From positions 1-29,133 of the forward strand of contig SFHI01000027.1 in the NCBI GenBank assembly GCA_004555705.1: 29,133 nt of DNA. The letters run 5' to 3'. The notes under the pieces were generated by a model. The model saw only the letters and a list, made by a program, of their open reading frames with translations. It made no database searches and had not been told where the DNA came from. Position 1 is the first letter of the stretch, and each line of letters begins with the position of its first letter. The translations under genes and the position numbers were made by a program. Source of the stretch: Clostridiales bacterium (GTDB taxonomy: Bacteria > Bacillota > Clostridia > Oscillospirales > Oscillospiraceae). This document shows, one piece after another, positions 6,791 through 15,481 of the stretch.

Positions 6791-8386
6791 ATGCGTTTTC
6801 AGGAGAAAATCCGGAATTACTCCAAGGAGGATATCTGGAGGGAATACTGCGGCTTTCTGGATATGACCATGGAGGAATACATGGCGGTTCAGCGCCGGCT
6901 TATGAGCGAGCAGATTGGAATCTGGAGCCGGTCCGAGCTGGGACAGCGGATTCTCCAGGGAAAAGTACCGCAGACCCTGGAGGAGTTCCGGGAAATGGTG
7001 CCGCTGACCACCTATGAGGATTACGCGGATATCCTGCTGAAGAAGCAGGACGACAGCCTGCCGGACAAGGCTGTGCTGTGGATTCAGACCACCTGGGAGG
7101 GCGGACTGCACCCCATGAAAACCGCGCCCTATACCAGGGGAATGCTGGATACCTACAAGCGGAACATGATGGCCTGCTTCATCCTGGCCACGGGAAAGTG
7201 GCGGGGGGATTTTGATGTGGCGGTTACCGACCATATGCTCTACGCCCTGGCGCCCCTGCCCTTTGCAACCGGGTTGATGCCGCTGCTTTTGAAGGATGAA
7301 ATCGACATTGAATATCTGCCCCCTGTGAAGCAGGCTGCGTCCATGTCCTTCCGGGAGCGGAACGTCTGCGGCTTCCGGATGGGGCTGAAAAAGGGAATCG
7401 AATACTTTTTCGGACTGGGCAGCGTGACCTATTACATCAGTCAGAGTATTGCGGATCTGGAGCATTCCGCCAGAGGCGGCTCGCTGCTTGATAAGCTGAA
7501 GGAAATCTCTCCCCAGATGCTTCTGCGGTATCTGAACGCCAAACGCAGGTGCCGCCGGGAACACCGCAGGCTGATGCCCAAGGACCTGTTCCAGCTGAAG
7601 GGCTTTATGATCGCGGGGACGGACAACAACTGCTACAAGGATGACCTGGAGGAGCTTTGGGGGATCCGCCCCATGGAAATTTTCGCCGGCACGGAGCCGA
7701 CCTGCATCGGTACGGAGACCTGGTCCAGAAACGGGATGTACCTGTTCCCGGATGCCTGCTTCTATGAATTTATTCCGGAATCGGAAATGCTCCGGAATAT
7801 GGAAAGCCCTGCCTATGTGCCCCGCACCGTGCTGATGGATCAGGTGATTGCAGGGGAACGATATGAACTGGTGATTTCCGTGCTGAAGGGCGGCGCCTTT
7901 GTCCGCTACCGGGTGGGCGACGTCTACCGCTGCGTGGGCATCGGCGATCGGGAAGAGCAGACCTGCATTCCCCGGTTTGTGTACATCGACCGGGTTCCGG
8001 ATGTCATCGACATTGCGGGCTTTACGAGAATTACGGAGAATTCCATCGACCACTCCATCAGGCTGTCGGGGCTTCCCATCCGGGATTGGGTCGCGGTGAA
8101 GGAGTTTACCCAGAACCGCCCCAGGCTGCATATGTATGTGGAGCTGGAAAAAAGCGCGCTGTCGGGTATGGCCGTGAGTACGGATGTGCTGAAGGAGCAC
8201 CTGAGTGTTTACTTCAAGTATCTGGACAGCGATTACAATGACCTGAAAAGGATTCTCGGCGTGGATCCGCTGAAGATTACCATTGTCAAATGCGGCGCCT
8301 TCGAAGCCTATGAGAATGCCTGCGGCAGGCGCATCCGCCGCGTCAATCCGACGCAGCTGGAGATTTCTAAATTTTTGTCGCTGTAA
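6791..8386 (+). CDS. GH3-family adenylate-forming enzyme (divergent)
   Basis: This 531-residue protein resembles the GH3 family, acyl-adenylating enzymes that join small carboxylic acids to amino acids in plants and occur patchily in bacteria. The C-terminal nucleotide region is well kept: VRYRVGD (371-377), then PRFVYIDRVPDVIDIAGFTR, and earlier an AGTEP block (299-303) in the position of the acidic second motif. The N-terminal phosphate loop, normally S/T-G-T-T/S-G followed by P-K, is replaced by TTWEGGLHPMK (100-110) before the conserved PYT, so activity or substrate may differ. ATG 6791 is chosen because GGAGG lies 6 nt upstream; in-frame starts at 6776 (TTG) and 6785 are less likely. No terminator separates it from the signalling gene downstream. 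Confidence 0.85.
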   Translation: MRFQEKIRNYSKEDIWREYCGFLDMTMEEYMAVQRRLMSEQIGIWSRSELGQRILQGKVPQTLEEFREMVPLTTYEDYADILLKKQDDSLPDKAVLWIQTTWEGGLHPMKTAPYTRGMLDTYKRNMMACFILATGKWRGDFDVAVTDHMLYALAPLPFATGLMPLLLKDEIDIEYLPPVKQAASMSFRERNVCGFRMGLKKGIEYFFGLGSVTYYISQSIADLEHSARGGSLLDKLKEISPQMLLRYLNAKRRCRREHRRLMPKDLFQLKGFMIAGTDNNCYKDDLEELWGIRPMEIFAGTEPTCIGTETWSRNGMYLFPDACFYEFIPESEMLRNMESPAYVPRTVLMDQVIAGERYELVISVLKGGAFVRYRVGDVYRCVGIGDREEQTCIPRFVYIDRVPDVIDIAGFTRITENSIDHSIRLSGLPIRDWVAVKEFTQNRPRLHMYVELEKSALSGMAVSTDVLKEHLSVYFKYLDSDYNDLKRILGVDPLKITIVKCGAFEAYENACGRRIRRVNPTQLEISKFLSL

Positions 8387-8440
8387 CCGGGGCGTTCTTC
8401 GTGAGGCTGCCGGAGGAAATTACGGAAGGAGGGAAAGCAA

Positions 8441-10939
8441 GTGGCCAGTTACAGCTGGGTTTCGATCACGGCGTTGTTCAGCTACCTGTTTTTGCTGCTG
8501 GCTTTCATGGTCGCCAAAAAGACAAAGGTGATCCGCTCCTTCATGTTCCTGCTGGGGTGCATGATTCTGGCCGCGGGGGGCTCCTTCCTCATGCGGGTCC
8601 GGTTCTGGCCCTCGGTGAATTTCTGGCACTATGTATCCCTGCTGGGTATCGTGATGGTGCCGAGCATCTTCTTCCGGTTCTTCCTGGATTTCCTGGAGGA
8701 GAAGCGTGGACACGGCAGGCTCCTTTGGGTGCTGTTCTTCGGCGGGGCCTATCTCATCAACCTCTTTACCCAGTGCTTTATTCCTACACCGGAGGTCCGG
8801 ACGGACGCCCTGGGAGAGGTCAGCTTCGTTTACCACTACGGCTGGAGCATCCTGATCCTGCTTGCAGGCGCGGTGTGCATCGTCGTCCAGTGCACCATGC
8901 TGTTTATCCGCTACTGCAAGGGGGACGCGCTGATCCTCCGGCAGCTGCGGCCTGTTTTGCTGGGCCTGGGGATCATGGTGGCCGGGACCGCCCTTTCCAC
9001 CCTCAAGCCGCTGGCAGGTATTCCCCTGGACATCATCTCCAGCGTCATTTTCGCCTATCTGGTGTTTTATGCCCTGTACCGGAAACGCCTGCTGAAGCTG
9101 GCCCTGCTGGCCTCCCCGGCCAACTGCTATGTGGTGGCGCTGCTCATCAGCATGGCGGTGTTCTATAAGCTGGTGATGCCGCTGCAGCGCTATCTGATTA
9201 ACTCCGTTCACCTGAGTCAGGAACTGGCTACGCTGCTGGTGGCGTTTATGCTGGTGGGCGTGATTTTCCTGCTGTATCTGGTGATGAAGCGGTTTCTGGA
9301 TGCTCTGTTTGTCAAGGAGGAACAGAGCCAGGCGGAGACCATCCAGCAATTCAGCCGCGCTGTCTCCAAAACGCTGAACAAGAATGAAATCCTGACGGAT
9401 ATGCTGGAGGTCATCCAGCGGATGATTCCGGTGGACATGGCCTATGTGTGCCTGAAAGAAAAGAACGGGGACTACGCCGTGGCCCAGACCCTGAGCGCCC
9501 TGCACAACGATCATTTCGTGCTCAAAGCGGATCACCCCCTGATTGCCTATCTCACCACCCACGACGGCGGAATCCTGATGGAGGATTTTGCCTGCACCCG
9601 TGAGTTCCGCTCCATGTGGGAACAGGAGAAGCAGCAGCTGAAGGAGAAGGAAATCACCTGCGTTGTCCCCATGAAGGACGGGGACGATCTGATCGGACTG
9701 GTGCTGCTGCCGGGGAAGCGGAAGGGAAAGCCCTATACCTTTGATGACTTCAGCCTGCTCTCCTCCGTGTGTTCCGTATGCTCCATGGCCGTCAAAAATT
9801 CCCGGCTGTATGAGAAGGCCTATTCCGAGGCCCGCAGGGACGAGCTGACCGGGCTGTACAACCGGAAGAGCTTCTATGAGTCTGTCAATAAGCTCTTTGA
9901 GCAGCGCCAGGAGCGCTCGCTTGCCCTGGTGATGCTGAATGTGGATGACTTCAAGCTGTACAACCAGCTCTACGGCAACAAGGAGGGCGACGCGGCGCTG
10001 CACCGGATTGCCGATATCATCCGGATCACATCCGAGGGCAGGGGAACCGCCTTCCGGATGGTGGGGAAGGAGTTTGCTCTGCTGCTCCCCGGCTTTGACA
10101 TCTATTCCGCCAAGATGCTGGCGGAATCCATCCTCCAGCAGGTACGGAATATGCATGAGTCCAAGGAGCTGTACCAGCTGAAAACCCTGACCATGAGCTG
10201 CGGAGTCTGCGCCGCGCCGTATATGGCGTCCACGGTGGAGGAGCTGATCGCCAACACCGATTTCGCGGTGTATACCGCCAAGCGGGGCGGCAAAAACCAG
10301 GTTGTCATCTATTCGGAAGAGGCGAAAATCCAGAGCCAGGAGGCCAAGAGGGCCAGCGGCTATGACGCTTACGCTTCCACCATTGTGGCGCTGACCGCGG
10401 CCATCGATACCAAGGACCACTACACCTTCCGCCATTCCCAGAATGTGGCCAATTACGCGTCCCAGCTGGCCAAGGCTTACGGCATGAATCAGGATTTCGT
10501 GGATATTGTCCGGGAGGCCGGCCTGCTCCACGACATCGGTAAGATCGGCATCCGGGAGGATATCCTCAACAAGCCCGGCAAGCTCAACGACGAGGAGTAC
10601 GCCATCATGAAAACCCATGTGGAGAATTCTGTGGGGATCATCCGGCATCTGCCCTCGCTGGACTATGTCATCCCCGCGGTGATCTCCCACCATGAGCGTT
10701 ACGACGGCAGGGGATATCCCAGAGGCCTGGCCGGGGAGAACATCCCGCTGATGGGCAGGATGCTGTGTGTTGTGGATTCCTTTGACGCCATGGTCTCCAA
10801 ACGCAGCTACAAAAACGCCATGAGTATTGACAAGGCGCTGGAAATCATCCAGCGGGAGCGGGGACGGCAGTTCGACCCGGTCCTTGCGGACCTGTTTGTG
10901 GAGCTTGTCCGCACCAATCAGATTGAAGTGAAGAATTAG
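8441..10939 (+). CDS. Membrane 7TM-GAF-GGDEF-HD-GYP cyclic-dinucleotide signalling protein
   Basis: This is an 832-residue sensor. Residues 1-290 form about seven or eight membrane segments resembling the histidine-kinase 7TM N-terminal domain. Residues 305-455 fit a GAF domain. A GGDEF domain starts at DELTGLYNR (467-475), but the active-site signature is VGKEF (541-545) instead of GG(D/E)EF, and no RxxD inhibitory site precedes it; diguanylate cyclase activity is therefore unlikely. Residues 640-832 form an HD-GYP domain with intact HDIGK (697-701) and HHERYDGRGYP (750-760), so c-di-GMP hydrolysis is the likely output. The start is GTG 8441, with AAGGAGGG 7 nt upstream. It follows the GH3 gene by 54 nt with no terminator between. 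Confidence 0.92.
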   Translation: MASYSWVSITALFSYLFLLLAFMVAKKTKVIRSFMFLLGCMILAAGGSFLMRVRFWPSVNFWHYVSLLGIVMVPSIFFRFFLDFLEEKRGHGRLLWVLFFGGAYLINLFTQCFIPTPEVRTDALGEVSFVYHYGWSILILLAGAVCIVVQCTMLFIRYCKGDALILRQLRPVLLGLGIMVAGTALSTLKPLAGIPLDIISSVIFAYLVFYALYRKRLLKLALLASPANCYVVALLISMAVFYKLVMPLQRYLINSVHLSQELATLLVAFMLVGVIFLLYLVMKRFLDALFVKEEQSQAETIQQFSRAVSKTLNKNEILTDMLEVIQRMIPVDMAYVCLKEKNGDYAVAQTLSALHNDHFVLKADHPLIAYLTTHDGGILMEDFACTREFRSMWEQEKQQLKEKEITCVVPMKDGDDLIGLVLLPGKRKGKPYTFDDFSLLSSVCSVCSMAVKNSRLYEKAYSEARRDELTGLYNRKSFYESVNKLFEQRQERSLALVMLNVDDFKLYNQLYGNKEGDAALHRIADIIRITSEGRGTAFRMVGKEFALLLPGFDIYSAKMLAESILQQVRNMHESKELYQLKTLTMSCGVCAAPYMASTVEELIANTDFAVYTAKRGGKNQVVIYSEEAKIQSQEAKRASGYDAYASTIVALTAAIDTKDHYTFRHSQNVANYASQLAKAYGMNQDFVDIVREAGLLHDIGKIGIREDILNKPGKLNDEEYAIMKTHVENSVGIIRHLPSLDYVIPAVISHHERYDGRGYPRGLAGENIPLMGRMLCVVDSFDAMVSKRSYKNAMSIDKALEIIQRERGRQFDPVLADLFVELVRTNQIEVKN

Positions 10940-10945
10940 CATTGC

Positions 10946-10973
10946 CGCCCTGGAAGCCCGCGCTTTCAGGGCG
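10946..10973 (+). terminator. Possible terminator after the HD-GYP gene
   Basis: CGCCCTG (10946-10952) pairs with CAGGGCG (10967-10973). The following T tract is poor (TTGCGCTCTTTT), so termination may be weak. Confidence 0.5.
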
Positions 10974-11043
10974 TTGCGCTCTTTTGCGGGAGGAAAATGG
11001 GGAATTCCCGGGGAATCCCCGGAAAAAACCGGAGCGGAAATGC

Positions 11044-11072
11044 TTTACCCCGGGAAAAAGCTGTGGTATAAT
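11044..11072 (+). promoter_or_regulatory. Sigma-A type promoter for the YfhO-like gene
   Basis: TTTACC (11044-11049), a 17-bp spacer and a perfect TATAAT (11067-11072) lie 40 nt before the start codon. Confidence 0.75.
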
Positions 11073-11111
11073 GGTCGAAATTCCCAACGTAGGTATTTCA
11101 GGAGGCATGCT

Positions 11112-13829
11112 ATGAAATTGTCGCGGATTTCCAATTGGAAGCAAAGGTATCTTGCGCTGGCCTTTGCCATTCCTTTTCTGGGGATGCTGCTTCTGATGCT
11201 GGTGAGCGGATACGCACCCTTTGGCAAGTATTCCATGCTCTATTCCGATATGTACCACCAGTATTATCCCTTCTTCACCGCCTTCCGCAGGGCCCTGCGC
11301 AGAGGGGACGGGCTGCTCTACACCTGGAGCGCGGGGATGGGCATGGACTATCTGGGGCTCATTTCCTATTATCTGGCGTCGCCGCTGAATCTTGTCAGCG
11401 TGCTGGTTCCGGACGGGCTGGAGCTGGCCTATTTCTCCTTGCTGATGCCCCTGAAGCTGGGCTTCGCCGGACTGTTTTTCGCCCTGTTCCTCAGAGAGGT
11501 TTTCGGGAAAAATGATCTCTCCATATCCCTTTTTGGCGCGTTCTATGGTCTGTGCGCCTGGGCGCTGGGATACCAGTGGAATGTGATGTGGCTGGATTCC
11601 TTTGCCCTGACCCCGCTGGTGGCCCTGGGAACGGTGTGGCTGATTCGGGACAAAAAGGTGATCGTCTATACGGTGTCTTTGTTCCTGGCAGTGTTTTCCA
11701 ACTACTATATCGGGCTTTTTGTGTGCATTTTCGTGGCGCTGGAATTCTTCTGCTGCCAAATCTGCCGCTTTCAGGGCTGGGGGAGGTTCTTCCGGGACCT
11801 GGGCCGGATTGCTCTGTTCTCCGCCCTGGCCATCGGCATGACGCTGATCCTGGAGCTGCCCGCACTGGCGGCGCTGCAGAACACTCAGTCCAGCGTGAAT
11901 AAGTTCCCAACCGGGTTTAAGCTGAACATTGCCTCCTCCAACACCTTCCTGGGATTGCTGGATGCCATGCGCCAGGTGGCGGGGAACATGGGCGGCAGCC
12001 TGGAGCCTTCCTTTAAAGAAGGGCTTCCCAACCTGTACTGCGGCGTGGGCACCCTGTTTTTCGCGGTGCTCTACTGCATGGCGGGGGATGTGAAGCTTCG
12101 GGACAAGCTCTGCGCCGTGGCGCTGCTGATATTCTTTAACGTCAGCTTTATTATCCGGCAGCTGGACTATATCTGGCACGGGTTCCACTTTACCAATATG
12201 ATTCCCTACCGGTTCAGCTACCTCTACAGCTTCGTGCTGCTGTACATGGGCTACCGGGCCTGGCTGCTGCGGCGGAAGTTCAAGCCCTTGGCGCTGATGC
12301 TGGCGTTTGTCATCACTGCGGGGCTGCTGTGCTGCTCCAACGACCTGATGTCAGGACAGACCGTGACCGTTTTCGGCCAGAGCATAAAAATTCATGTGTA
12401 CATCCTGTACAACGGGGTGTTTCTGGCGCTGTATTTCGGCGCGCTGCTCTATGGCAACCGGAAAAGGAAGCTGCCGGAGGATGCGGACGCGGAGCTGGTA
12501 CGGGACGCGCGGCTTGCCCGGTACCGCCGCAGGGGAATCAGCAGAATCTGGGTGCTGGCTGTGATTGCTGTGGAGCTGACGGCAACCCTGGTCAGCTTCG
12601 GACTGTATTTCCCGGGCACCAACACCACCAATTATCCCAAGGGCCGGGAGGAAGCGGCGTCCATGATCCGCTATATGCACGAGCGGGAGAAGGATACCCT
12701 GTTCTTCCGGGCGGAAACCACCCATTCCCAGACCCTGAACGACGGGGCGCTGAACGACTACAACGGTATTTCCTGCTTCACCAGCTCCGCCAATGTACGG
12801 GTCACGGAATTCATGAAGGCCCTGGGCTATGGGGCCAAGAACACTTACAACCGTTACTGCTTTGAGGAAAGCTCCCCGGTGGCGAACCTTTTCCTGGGAA
12901 TCAAGTACATGATTGAGCGGGACGGAAAGGAGAAAGGGGGCACATGGTGGACGGATGTGCATCATTATGGAAGTGTGTACCTTCTGGAAAACAACGCCTA
13001 CCTGCCCCTGGGCTTCCTCGTCCAATCCGATCTGGCAGCGCTGGATATCTCGGGGCAGAGTGACCCCTTCGCGCTGCAGGATGATATGTTTGCCAAGGCC
13101 ACAGGGCTGGACCGACAGGTCTGGTACCGGATTCCCGGAGAGAATCTGAACATCTGGGGCAGCGAGGTCAGTGTCAGCAGGAGCGGCCATTCCAACGACA
13201 GTGTCTATCAGGATGCCAGAACCAACTCCTACGTGACCTATGCCTATGCTGTTGACCGGGACGGATTCATGTGTGTCAATCTGAGCCTGCCCAAGCGGAA
13301 CGATTTCTATGTCAGCGTCAACGGAATTGAGCTGTACAAGGAATCCTACAGCCTGCCCCAGATGCTTGCCGTGGGGGATGTGAAGGCCGGGGACCTGGTG
13401 GAGATTCGGGTGCAGTGCAAGGCGGGGGACAACGGTACCATATCCATCGACGGCGCCATTCTTGACAACGACCTGTTCCGCCAGGGCTATGAGCTGCTGG
13501 CCCGGTCCCAGTGGGAGCTGACCCGCTTTGAGACCACCCTAGTGGAAGGAACCATCGATTGTGTCCGGGATGGCCTGATGTACACCTCCATCCCTGACAA
13601 CGGGAACTGGAAGATTCTGGTGGACGGTGTTCCTGCGGAGCCGGTGCTGGTGGGCGATGTGATGCTGGGTGTGGAATTGACGGAAGGGAGCCACACGGTG
13701 ACCTTCCGCTACGAAAACAAAGCGTTTTCCCTTGGGTGGAAGATCAGTCTGCTGTGTCTGCTGGCCTTTGGGGGGATGATTCCGGTGTATTACCCGGAAT
13801 ACAGGCGGAAAATGTTCCGAAAGAAATAA
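11112..13829 (+). CDS. YfhO-family membrane glycosyltransferase-like protein
   Basis: This 905-residue polytopic protein has a first membrane segment at residues 12-34, then the motif SDMYHQYYPFF (45-55), the acidic loop expected in GT-C fold YfhO proteins. Many further helices extend to about residue 500. A long extracellular beta-rich region follows (about 510-880), and a final helix near LGWKISLLCLLAFGGMIPVYY precedes a basic tail. In B. subtilis YfhO is linked to glycosylation of lipoteichoic acid or other surface polymers using undecaprenyl-linked sugars; the acceptor here is unknown. ATG 11112 follows AGGAGG at 6-nt spacing; the open frame continues upstream to 10974 but crosses the promoter. 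It has its own promoter and a strong terminator, so it is likely monocistronic. Confidence 0.9.
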   Translation: MKLSRISNWKQRYLALAFAIPFLGMLLLMLVSGYAPFGKYSMLYSDMYHQYYPFFTAFRRALRRGDGLLYTWSAGMGMDYLGLISYYLASPLNLVSVLVPDGLELAYFSLLMPLKLGFAGLFFALFLREVFGKNDLSISLFGAFYGLCAWALGYQWNVMWLDSFALTPLVALGTVWLIRDKKVIVYTVSLFLAVFSNYYIGLFVCIFVALEFFCCQICRFQGWGRFFRDLGRIALFSALAIGMTLILELPALAALQNTQSSVNKFPTGFKLNIASSNTFLGLLDAMRQVAGNMGGSLEPSFKEGLPNLYCGVGTLFFAVLYCMAGDVKLRDKLCAVALLIFFNVSFIIRQLDYIWHGFHFTNMIPYRFSYLYSFVLLYMGYRAWLLRRKFKPLALMLAFVITAGLLCCSNDLMSGQTVTVFGQSIKIHVYILYNGVFLALYFGALLYGNRKRKLPEDADAELVRDARLARYRRRGISRIWVLAVIAVELTATLVSFGLYFPGTNTTNYPKGREEAASMIRYMHEREKDTLFFRAETTHSQTLNDGALNDYNGISCFTSSANVRVTEFMKALGYGAKNTYNRYCFEESSPVANLFLGIKYMIERDGKEKGGTWWTDVHHYGSVYLLENNAYLPLGFLVQSDLAALDISGQSDPFALQDDMFAKATGLDRQVWYRIPGENLNIWGSEVSVSRSGHSNDSVYQDARTNSYVTYAYAVDRDGFMCVNLSLPKRNDFYVSVNGIELYKESYSLPQMLAVGDVKAGDLVEIRVQCKAGDNGTISIDGAILDNDLFRQGYELLARSQWELTRFETTLVEGTIDCVRDGLMYTSIPDNGNWKILVDGVPAEPVLVGDVMLGVELTEGSHTVTFRYENKAFSLGWKISLLCLLAFGGMIPVYYPEYRRKMFRKK

Positions 13830-13834
13830 ATGGA

Positions 13835-13872
13835 AGCACCCGCTGTTCCGGAAGGGAACGGCGGGTGCTTTT
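13835..13872 (+). terminator. Intrinsic terminator after the YfhO-like gene
   Basis: AGCACCCGC (13835-13843) pairs with GCGGGTGCT (13861-13869). An inner GTTCC/GGGAAC stem lies inside, and TTTT follows at 13869-13872. Confidence 0.9.
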
Positions 13873-13891
13873 CGATAGGTATCGGGAAATG

Positions 13892-14068
13892 GAAATTGTT
13901 GTTTACCGAGATTTTGCCGTAGGGGCGGATATTATCCGCCCGCAACCTTTCGTCTACCAAAGCGCCCTGTTCTATCGAAAACACTCAAAAATCGGAACGT
14001 TTCGGGCGGATAATATCCGCCCCTACGGTGTAAACGCAACGTGTTTGAAAACTGCAAACAACAATTTA
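13892..14068. repeat. Palindromic intergenic element, class B (copy E4, complete)
   Basis: The terminal repeats are AAATTGTTGTTTAC (13893-13906) and GCAAACAACAATTTA (14054-14068). The core arms contain GGGCGGATA-T-TATCCGCCC and GGGCGGATA-A-TATCCGCCC, flanked by CCGTAGG and CCTACGG. It is nearly identical in its left two thirds to the copy at 28914-29047. It sits between the convergent ends of the YfhO-like gene and mnmA. Confidence 0.9.
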
Positions 14069-14094
14069 TATGGTAAGCAATCACTTTCCTGCGG

Positions 14095-15180
14095 TTACAT
14101 AGAGGCTTCAATGGTACCGCCGCCGAGGACCAGGTCGTCTTTATAGAGAACCACCGCCTGGCCGGGGGTGATGGCACGCTGGGGCGTCTCGAAGTCCACC
14201 CGGACGCGGCTGTCGGGGAGGGGCGTTGCCGTGGCGGGACTGCCCGTCCGGGTGTGGCGGGTTTTGGCGGTGACAGCCATGGGCCCGGGAAGGGCAGGGA
14301 AGGGAATCCAGTTGCAGTCTCCGGCTATGAGACTGCGGTGGAACAGCATTTCCGACGGACCCACGGTGACCGTGTTTGAGCGCATATCCTTTCCGCAGAC
14401 GTAGACCGGTTCTCCCATGGCCAGGCCCAGGCCCCGCCGCTGGCCGATGGTATAGGCCACCGCGCCCCGGTGGGTGCCGACTGTGTTTCCCTGAGCATCC
14501 AGGAAGGGACCGCAGGGATAGTGCTTGCCTGTGTAGCGCTCCAGGAAGGCGACATAATCTCCGTCCGGCACGAAACAGATGTCCTGGCTGTCCCGCTTCC
14601 GGGCGGTGACGAGGCCGTTCTCCTGGGCAAGCTGGCGTACCTGGGTCTTGGTCAGCTCACCCAGGGGAAATTGAGTGTGGGCGAGCTGGTGCTGGGTCAG
14701 GGTATACAGGAAATAGGTCTGATCCTTGTCCGCGTCCGCTGCCGTCAGCAGCAGATACCGTCCGGTTTCCGCGTCCTGACGGATGCGGGCATAGTGGCCG
14801 GTGACCACGCAGTCGCATTCCAGCTCCAGAGCACGGCGAAGCAGATGGTCAAATTTCAAATACCGGTTGCAGTCGATGCAGGGGTTGGGGGTCAGGCCCC
14901 GCTCGTACTCCTGTACGAACCGGGAGATCACGTTCTCTTCGAAATCATCCCGGAAGTTAAATACATAGTGAGGGATTCCCAGCCGGCGGGCGACGCTGCG
15001 GGCATCCTCCACATCCTCCAGCGAGCAGCAGGTCCGGCTCTCCTCCAGACCGATGTCCTCATTATTATATAGACGCATGGTGGCGCCAATGCAGGTGTAG
15101 CCCGAGCGCAGCATCAGCAGGACGGCCACAGAGCTGTCCACTCCTCCGCTCATGCCCACAAGCACTTTTGGATTTGTCAT
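14095..15180 (-). CDS. mnmA: tRNA-specific 2-thiouridylase MnmA
   Basis: MnmA adenylates and thiolates U34 of tRNA-Lys, -Glu and -Gln in the cytoplasm, using sulfur relayed from a cysteine desulfurase. The 361-residue protein has the PP-loop SGGVDSS (11-17), the catalytic pair C101 (in NPCIDCN) and C202 (in SQDICFVPDG), and the family block GHYARI (128-133). The ATG at 15180 follows GGAAGGAGGG on the minus strand; the frame stays open upstream to 15321, but that stretch contains the promoter and is not translated. A strong promoter lies at 15230-15258. It is divergent from the lysozyme/SH3b gene. No clear terminator is seen at its 3' end other than the palindromic element E4. Confidence 0.98.
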   Translation of the reverse strand: MTNPKVLVGMSGGVDSSVAVLLMLRSGYTCIGATMRLYNNEDIGLEESRTCCSLEDVEDARSVARRLGIPHYVFNFRDDFEENVISRFVQEYERGLTPNPCIDCNRYLKFDHLLRRALELECDCVVTGHYARIRQDAETGRYLLLTAADADKDQTYFLYTLTQHQLAHTQFPLGELTKTQVRQLAQENGLVTARKRDSQDICFVPDGDYVAFLERYTGKHYPCGPFLDAQGNTVGTHRGAVAYTIGQRRGLGLAMGEPVYVCGKDMRSNTVTVGPSEMLFHRSLIAGDCNWIPFPALPGPMAVTAKTRHTRTGSPATATPLPDSRVRVDFETPQRAITPGQAVVLYKDDLVLGGGTIEASM

Positions 15181-15229
15181 TTTTTCGTGCCCTCCTTCCT
15201 GAAAAATGGGCGATTTTTCTCCTGGAACG

Positions 15230-15258
15230 AGTATAGCAACCGGAAATCCCAATGTCAA
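15230..15258 (-). promoter_or_regulatory. Sigma-A type promoter for mnmA
   Basis: Read on the minus strand, a perfect TTGACA (15258-15253) and TATACT (15235-15230) are separated by exactly 17 bp, about 50 nt before the mnmA start. Confidence 0.85.
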
Positions 15259-15372
15259 GCAGGGGAATGGGGGCTTCCTTTGTGGGGAAATAGTTACCAT
15301 TTTTCCATTTATCTTCCCCAAAATATAGAATTTGGTTAAGAAAAATTAAAAAATTACGGAACAAGAAAAAAG

Positions 15373-15389
15373 TGTAACAAAAATGTAAT
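15373..15389 (+). promoter_or_regulatory. Candidate WalR (YycF) binding site
   Basis: TGTAAC-AAAAA-TGTAAT fits the published WalR consensus TGTWAH-N5-TGTWAH with no mismatch. It ends 17 nt before the -35 of the SH3b/lysozyme gene. WalRK controls cell-wall hydrolase genes in low-GC Firmicutes, which fits the product. A second half-matching pair, TGTAAA-N6-TGTTAT (15415-15432), overlaps the core promoter. The region is AT-rich, so chance occurrence is possible. Confidence 0.5.
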
Positions 15390-15406
15390 AAAAATCAAAA
15401 AAGGGG

Positions 15407-15435
15407 TTGCAATTTGTAAATTAGTTTGTTATAAT
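15407..15435 (+). promoter_or_regulatory. Sigma-A type promoter for the SH3b/lysozyme gene
   Basis: TTGCAA (15407-15412) and a perfect TATAAT (15430-15435) are separated by 17 bp, followed by a leader with AAAGGAG at 15465-15471. Confidence 0.85.
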
Positions 15436-15481
15436 ACCGTTACTTACCAAAAGACAACACCAGAAAAGGAGTAAGTGAGTC

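Noticed and set aside
8420..10942. 840-codon minus-strand frame opposite the HD-GYP gene, and similar long antisense frames elsewhere
   Set aside because: The plus-strand proteins have clear domain signatures; the antisense translations have none.
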